Positions 11,401 to 19,891 of a DNA stretch of 21,716 nt are shown one piece after another. The stretch covers positions 92,273-113,988 of the forward strand of contig BQKZ01000468.1 of assembly GCA_036244855.1 (NCBI GenBank). The letters are read 5' to 3'. The position numbers and the translations under genes are program-made. The notes under the pieces are model-generated. The model did no database searches and was not told the origin of the DNA. It saw nothing but the letters and a program-made list of their open reading frames with translations. The DNA is from Temnopleurus reevesii (lineage: Eukaryota > Echinodermata > Echinoidea > Temnopleuroida > Temnopleuridae). The stretch's first letter is position 1; each line of letters opens with the position of its first letter.

Positions 11401-14400
11401 GGAAAAGTAAATCTGGTAGAGGAAATATGGAAACTCTTTTCTTTCTTGTTTACAAAGGCAATATCTTTATCACAAAAGCATCAAATTGTGACAAGACATG
11501 TGACATTGAATTTCTTGTACTTCTTTTGACCTGTATGATTTTTAATCTTTAGGAGTAAACGCTTGCAAATATGCCAACACTATCCTATTCTTGAAGCAAT
11601 CAATTTGCCTGTAATTCGAATAAAGACTATAAGATTCACTCAGATTGATGCCTCATTGCATTACATACGTTGTGCTAAACAACTTTCATAAGATTGCAAA
11701 TCATCCAGTACAAGAATTGATCATCGGTTGTTCATGATAATAATGATAACAGATTCATTTATATAGTGCAATCACTATATGCATGTATTCTACTGTGCTT
11801 GATACAACATACAATATTATTATCTTGGCTATAATATCTGAACCAGCCACTCGAGCACTCAGGCATTTCAAGGAATAAATTCCTAATATGTTCTCATTTT
11901 CAATTGAGTGCAGCAATGTGTGGATAGATTTCTTGCTGCTGAACGTTAACAGTATGGGAGAGATTCAAATCGCTGACTTTCTAGTTAAAAAAAGAGAGTA
12001 AAAATCACTACACCAAGCTGCTACAACACGTCATAAAGTTTTTCTTAACTTCATAACGGGTTAGTTAAACACTAGCCCTTTTTAGTGTTATGTCTTTATT
12101 ATATATGTATCTCTCAATTGTTTGATGTGTCCAAGTATACTGAACATCTTCATGATAAATAGCCCAAATTAGATGAAATAACAAGTTATTGGTTCTACTA
12201 TTCCTTTTATTTAACATATCATAATTTTTAATACCAGAGCACAAGAAAAGAATTTGGTTTTATACATGTTGATTTTCTTATGTTTGTTTAGATCGAGATG
12301 ACAAGATGAATGGTTTGAAATCTCGTCTCAATGACTTGATGAAACAGAGCGAGAAACTCCAATCACTTGAAAGTCAGCTTCGTCGCAAGTATGATAGTGT
12401 AAGTATTTACATTTTCATTCAAAATTCCTTGAAATTACCCATTTAGTTTTGACCTGTGGTAAGTTTCTTTCAAGATCCAAGAGTCAATATTTAATTATCG
12501 GCGTGTGCGAAGTATCATCCTCTCCAAAATTTCATGTAGAGGTGTATATCAGATCAATTATCTGATGGAATGCCTTCTTTCATCCAAAACAATGGAGTAC
12601 AATTACGAAAAAATATATTTACGTTAAGTTATCAAAATATTCAAGTGGGATTAGGATTAAGATAGTTGACCAGTGCAGATATGTAATAAGATTACAAAGA
12701 AATACATTGTATATAGAAATTTTAATCACCAAATCATGAATGTAAGAGAGAAATCTACAAATTTTTCCCTGAATCACCAAAAATATCTGATTATTCATTG
12801 GTTATGTTTTTCATGTAAATATCAATGTTTTGTCTATACCTGTACATTTTGTTTTCACCTTTGACTGACAGCTCTCTGTACAAGTGGAAGAGATGAGATC
12901 TACTCAAGCTGACAGCAGAGAGGAAGTAGAATCCATGTGGAAGATGTTGAGTGCTATGGCAGGCAAGAAATTAAATCAACCTCCAGTTCTCAACCTTCCT
13001 CGTTTTGTTCGGAAGACACCAACCAAGAAAGAAGACAAGGAAGAGCTCAAGTCTCCAGGCGTCATTCACCTGTGAGTAGACATGACTTTACAATAAGCCA
13101 TTTCTTTGACATTATTCCGTTGGAATTCCCTGAAAATTTATATAAGATATTTTTATATATGTGGGCACCTAGCCAGGATACAGTGTACACGGTATCTGTG
13201 ACACATTACACAAAAAAGACATTCAAAGTTCAAAATAATGTTTGCATAGAATATGATTGATGTAAATATGAGAAACTAGTAGAGACTGTAAATACGAAGA
13301 TAGATATTAGAAGTAAATTTGTGTTATCATGTAAAGTAAACCGATGAATTTGTTGAAGGAGGCTCACATGCATCTCAGTTCGAATGCATGCATAATGATG
13401 ACATTTTGTTACGTTCTCTTCCAGATGTGGTATATGTGAACAGTCTCATGATCAACATCTATTGGTTCTGTGTGATATCTGTAAGAAGTACTACCACATG
13501 GGTTGCTTAGATCCACCTCTCACACGTATGCCCAAGAAGAGTGCTTTCAGTGTTTGGTGAGTTAAAGCTCTAATGGTTAGTTGTTCGAAATGAACTGCAA
13601 ATCAACTGCAATTTTGAGAATTGTAACACACATTTTCATTAGCGCACAGTATGCGTATTTAACAAGACGTGCATGCAACAATGATTTTGATTTGCACGTT
13701 TCGATCCACTGCATCATGCAATGAATTGCAACTTTTGAACAACACTCCCTGAGTAATCTCTTGTAAACTCATACCCCATTCATACATACAGCTAGGTAAT
13801 AACCGGATGTCTTTCTTTTCCTATCAGACTACAGATCAGGACAATAAGAATTCATAGGAAAAAAAGCTAATGTGCTGCAACAGACTGGCAACCGGTGCCT
13901 TAATACACAATAAGAGTGAATATGGTGTGAGTTATCTTTACATTCAGTTCTTATACACTGATGAGGTATTGTTACATAAAACCCCAATGCAACAATGTTG
14001 AAAAGAGATATGACTGTGTGATGTCTTTGTCTTTGTTTGTCACTTCCTGAAACCTTTTAAGTACTCATTACTTTTAAAGGTCACTAAGTAATTCAAGGGA
14101 AGTTCAAACTTATTATCAGATATGACAACTGTTCCATTTTTTGTCAGGTTTGGAACTGCTGTTCAACCTAAATATGGCAGTCCGTTGTCTTAGTGAAAAT
14201 AAAATATTGTTTTATCCAGTTTATCATGACCATACTTATTTAGATATTAAATCTTTTATTGAGTACTTATTCTTTGTGTGTTGTTCATTTTTAAACTGCA
14301 TTACATTGTGAAATTTGCCTGTTTTGTATTAAAATGTGCATACAATGTTTCCAGCAACTGTGAAGTTGTATCGTGTTGATCTTCATGATAATTAACAAGT

Positions 14401-17400
14401 TCCCCTTTTTTGTTACGGGAGGGGGGGGGGGGGTCTGTTTTTTTTCCTGACCACTAAGGACAGATGTCTATTAAAGTGCCGACAATGTTAGGAAATTTAA
14501 CGGAATATGATATTGGCAACCTGTCTGCATCAGACACAGTAAAGCAGTGATAGTTATTGCTTCTTAGGACATGAATTGTCTGTGTATTGACTGCACATGT
14601 CTGTGGGAGTGCCCTTGGAACCAAGCAGGAAGGTTGAAGCAACTTGATCATGTGTATGACTATACAAGAAAGTATAACTTTCAAACTAAAATTCCTTTTT
14701 GCCATTCCTTTGAAGTCTATGTAATGATCGTCGTTTGGAGCTGTGCATCATGGATCAGGAAAATGTTAACTCTGATGAAATTAGGATGTGTATTTAAAGG
14801 GGAACCAACCCCTTGAATTATCGTACTCTCATTGAATGAAGAAAAATCAGATGAACAAATTGTGAAAATTTTAGCAAAATAGGATAACCCGTTCAAAAGT
14901 TAAGAATTCTCGAATTCAAAGAAATTCCCAATCACTGCCACTCATGGGGATCCGTGTAATCGGCGACACCAACGGAATCGGTGACATGTCGGACAACTCC
15001 TCATTCACTTTAATGGATTAATGTAAAATTTAGAATAAGGTTGCAACATGAAGCTTCTAAGAATACATGCAGAATTAACACGGCAAGGCTACATGTATAG
15101 CCCAACTGAAAATTTGCTTCTTTTTTTTTTTTTTTTTTATTTTTCCAAATAAAGGGAGAAAATATGAAGTTTTGTATACAAAGTGAATGAGGAGTTGTCT
15201 GACATGACATAACAGATTCCATCAAATTTGCTAATCGCATGGATCCCCATCAGCGGTAGGGATAAACATATCTCTGTGACTTTGAAAATTCATAAGTTTT
15301 GAACAGGTTGTCCGAGTTTGCTCACACTTTCAGTTTGTTCATCTGATTTTTCTTTATTCAAATAGAGCATGATATTTCCAAGGGTTGGTTTCCCTTTAAG
15401 ATCATACATATGAGTGAGAATGTCTGCCCTTCTGTGTCATGACTGCACATGCTAAAAGTTTAGACGACTTTCTCTTGAATCAGTCCATATTGTTTGTTCA
15501 CTGTCCTTGAGCATTTCATGTGGCTTCTGCTTGCCTTTGCAAAGTTGTTTGCAGACACGAAGGCTTCTAGAAGAACGTGAATTTCAGCATCAAAATGTAG
15601 CTGTTGTCTAAATTTTGGATGTGGAAATTGAATTCTTGAGAGCTTCAGAAATTTATTTGCATTGTTATGTTGAATTTGTCAGGAAACCATGCCCTTCTGT
15701 AAGACTTCCCTTTCTTTTTCTTTGTTTGAACAGAGGGAAGTTTTTATATCTTTATTTTGGCATCCAAATTCTAATAAAACAAGAAAACGAAAACGTAGGC
15801 AAGTGAGTAAGAACAGCAATGACATTAAGAAGTATCTCTTAGACTATCCGCATGTATTGGATGTCTGGTCTTGAAAAAAAATCCTGGAGGTTGTCAATTT
15901 TATAGCCGTTGAAATTGGTTTTCGCAGAATTACTCACACCTTCAAATGGATCAATTGACATTTGTCAAGAGTCAATTGGTGACAAATTTGTAAGGAAAGG
16001 AAAAATAAGAATTGCAGGGAATGTGTTAATGTTTTTTAACTACCGGTATCTGATATGTTTTAATGCCGACACATTTTCACCCATCAACTTTTGTGCCATT
16101 GTAACAAATATCAATTTGGATCTATATGAGTTCATAGATTAACTTTTAAAAAGGTCATGGTAGTTTAATGTTTCCCATTGTATTCATTGTCTTCTATATT
16201 GTATGGCTGCATCGTTATATGGGCAGTCTTTTCTATGTTCTATCATAAAACGATATATTTAGCATTTCCGCCTAGTATGTTCTTGAGTAATTATACATTG
16301 AACCCAACGGAGAAATCATATAAGATCGGTAACAAAAAAACACGAGGTTTGATGTTGACCTTTGAAGTTGTCTCCCAGACATATTAGGAAATCATTCCTG
16401 GTTAAGTATTGATCACACTCTTTGTAAGTCTATGGCTCACAACTTGCATATACTGAAAATATTTGACACTGTTACAATCTCTCACCTAACTGAAAAGAAA
16501 AATAATGCAGACTTCACAGACAATTTCTCTAGGTTTGAATTCGTATGGTTTGAAACTACAGAAGATTGCTAGAGCAGCATATATGAAGTGAGATGTTTGT
16601 ATGGTTATCCATTCAATATGATAAAATAGGCTAAACCTACAGATTTCTATAACGGATGTTGAATCAAACCCCTTCCTTTTGATCTTAGCTGCAACTAGAT
16701 TAACAGTATAAATCATGTAATCCACATAATTGTGTTAAGTCAAATATGGAGATATTCTCTATAATGTATTGATTATACCAATTTGTGCCTAAAATCATCA
16801 ATTTTGCTCTGATGAAGCATAACAGATTCTAGATTCTTTACAGTTCATATCCTGAAAAAGCAGTGATCAGAATCAAGTTCTTATTTTTGTCCAGTGTATT
16901 TTTTAATTCTTATATCTGTGTGTGTTTTTTCTTGTTTGTTACATTTTGTTACTTTTTGTCTTGCCTGTGTAGCAGAATCGAGACATAGGCGCCGCTTTTT
17001 CCGGCGGCGAGGGCGGCGGCGTCAACATTTTCGTCAAACTTGCACAATAAGTCCAGTGGGCAGCCCAAATAGTGCAGTGCAATTTTCATGTCATGATCAA
17101 GGTCAAAGGTCATCTGAGGTCAAATTTCCTAAATCTTAATCTGAAAACTTAACCTTGGTTGTTATTTCAAAATCCTTTGCTGTATTTTCATAAAACTTGA
17201 ACCATCTTGATTGAATTATGTTAAAAGTCATATTGCTACAATTTACAAATTGTGTAATGCAGGCGAGACTGCCATGTGGCGTTTCATTTGTTTAACAAAT
17301 TTTTTTTACAAATATTCCTAGAATCTTGATTAAGCTAAAATAGATTGGATTCTGGGATCTTATTCAACTAGATATTTAGTTTAATATGAATTAATTGATA

Positions 17401-19852
17401 AGATATTGATAAATGTAATCTGCATTGAATTTGCATACAAAATCATGTTTTTGAGCCATTTTAGGTTTGACAAAATACCAGTACTTTTAATTGATGTGGC
17501 ATAAAAAATTGAATGTTCAGGCACTACACATCAAATTGTGCAAGACTTTAAAGAAATAGGTCGATCAAAATTGTAGTGATGAATCTTAGCATTCAACCCC
17601 TCCCGTTGGCTGTTTGAGGAATAACGATTCATGTTATCCCAAATTATATCTCCGTCATAAAGAGATTCTGAGCCAGCGATTGGTCTAAATCCCATCACGT
17701 GACTATTGATATCTCCCACCGGTATCTAAAGTCACTTAAATGTGACGTCATCCTTTAATAGTTTGGAAACTATCTACAGCTTCCCAGATGAACTATTACC
17801 GGGTGACGTTTCTGTGAAGTAACAAAACGGTGCGCGCTGTTTATGCTGTGTGACTGCTAAGCGTTATGATGATCGAGTGCTGAGGCGGTCGCGCACAGCC
17901 GTGTAGCCGCTACTGTGTGCTAGGCTGTGCTAGGCTGTGATTTGCGCGAAGGAAATTAAGACTGCCTAATTTGACGTGTGTCAGTCAACTTCCTCGTTTT
18001 CTGTTTGGATCCATTATTTATAGCATAATTTAAAAAATGAGAATCTAATCTTACATCAGGGCTAACTTTGCGTGTATCATCGATGACAGATACAAACCGA
18101 TTATTTACTGCCTTCAGATGGGTTTAGTGAAACCATCATTCCCTCAGTCACGCGGATCGAGAGGCTATCATCCTTCGGGCTGCACCCTCAGGATGATAGC
18201 CCTCTCGACGTGACTTCGGGAAAGATAGTTCCCATTGCACCATCTGGCGGCCGTGAATAATCGTATAATGTCATCATTTAACAATTAAATAATAATAATG
18301 AACGGCTTTTATATAGCGCTTATCAACTCTTTATGCAGAATTCTCTAAGCGCTCTACAATTGCAGCATTAATAACCAGGCTTAAGCCCGGCAGCCACTTT
18401 ATTAGCGCACTTGGAGTTTCAAGGAATATACCTACCAGTTACCCATTCACCTCACAGTCGGTTTTCCTAATCTACTAAGCATCCTAAAATTAACTAGATT
18501 GACACCTTTAATACATTTATCCAACTGTAAATCAGCTATTTCAATGAATTTAACAATGATTTGAAGTTCATCATGCCTAGATGCAATGAACAGATAAAAG
18601 AAATTTAAATTGTTTGACCATTATGTTCCATACAGGCAATGTTCTGAGTGTGTGAGTAGTAGCAGTGATGAGAGTGAAGCAGAAGAAAGTAAGGAGGTCG
18701 AAGATGAACCAAGACGGAAGAAACGAATCATCAAGGAACCTCTCAAATTCACCACACAGTATCCAGACTTCCCTTTGACAAAAAGGGTGAGCAATCTTTC
18801 TTTCCATGTTTCAAAACATCTCTCAACATTCATCATTTGTTTTTGTTTTTATGAATTGATGGCTACTATATCATCAATTTACAATGATGATAGAGTCACG
18901 TCTTTTTAACATGCTCTTGATATGAGAATGCCCTTAGAGCTCTTGCCATGTTAGGCTTTCTTTTTTCATTGTATCATTTGGCTCCGATATTAATGCTATG
19001 AAAATGGTAGTAGATGGAAGTTTTTTCTTCTCCTTGTACTATGTAATTATTTCTATTTGTATATAAATGTAACCATTTTGTTTTAACATATCTTATCTTA
19101 TGAGAGGTAAGAAACCACCACCATTCGAAATCCAAGCATAATAATTAGAAATCAACATATTTTATTTTCTCTCCAACCCCTTTATTTGTCTCTTCCTTTC
19201 TCTCTTTGTTGTTAGCTCTCTTACAATATTCTCTTGTTGTGATGAAAACATTGTAAATATATCCCTGAAGCATTAATTTTCAAGTGTTCTTGTAATCTCA
19301 TCAATTGCTGTTTGGAAGTAAACAAGATATACTCTATTTCTGTAGAATTAAGTTGAATGCAAATTTAATGCTCCTTTGTAATTTTGAAATCAGAATCGGC
19401 TTGTGATTGTTATGTGCACACAGTTTAATATACAACGAACAGATCTAATGTCCCGTGACACACTTGATTTAATGGAAATAGATTAAATCATGTTTGTACA
19501 ATTAACATTTCAACTTACTTGAAATTTATAAAAATCTAAAAGTTCACAGGTCAAACAAAATGGATTTTTATCTTGTGTAAGCAACATGATACATGATAAG
19601 TTCTGCCTTTCTTGTGTTATTGGAGAGAATGTCAGCATAATGATTAATGAAATGGATTGTAATATTTTTAGGTTAGCAAAGTGAAGGGAAGAGGAAGAAG
19701 TAGGGTGCCATCCAAGAGAAAGCAAGCTGCCATGGATCTATCTGAAGATTTCGTAAGTCCAATATTGTATACTTGAATTGTTTAAGATTGAACATATTTC
19801 CAAATTACCCCTTGGCATTGCGAGTAATAGCGGTCTTTTTGTCATGGGACTC

Positions 19853-19891
<39 letters not shown>

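Larger units (their letters stand above)
13557..18635 (+). other. Intron 16 (about 5.1 kb), repeat-rich
   Basis: The largest intron splits the Trp codon of PHD3. It contains the palindromic repeat at 13580-13746, a poly-G run at 14421-14433, the foldback element at 14794-15399, a repeat with AGGTCA motifs near 16975-17300, a GC-rich stretch with CRE and E-box motifs at 17690-17950, a palindrome at 18082-18275 and a SINE-family copy at 18291-18456. I see nothing I can name in 13747-14420, 15400-16970 or 17310-17690. No PHD-like or other conserved exon was seen. Confidence 0.8.

Noticed and set aside
15010..15240. 76-codon minus-strand frame with a Lys run
   Set aside because: It lies in the spacer and arm of the foldback element; the Lys run is the poly-T tract read in reverse.
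16894..17139. 81-codon frame with a hydrophobic start and an Arg-rich part
   Set aside because: It looks like a signal-peptide protein, but the Arg run is the GC-rich head of a probable repeat and there is no homology I recognise.
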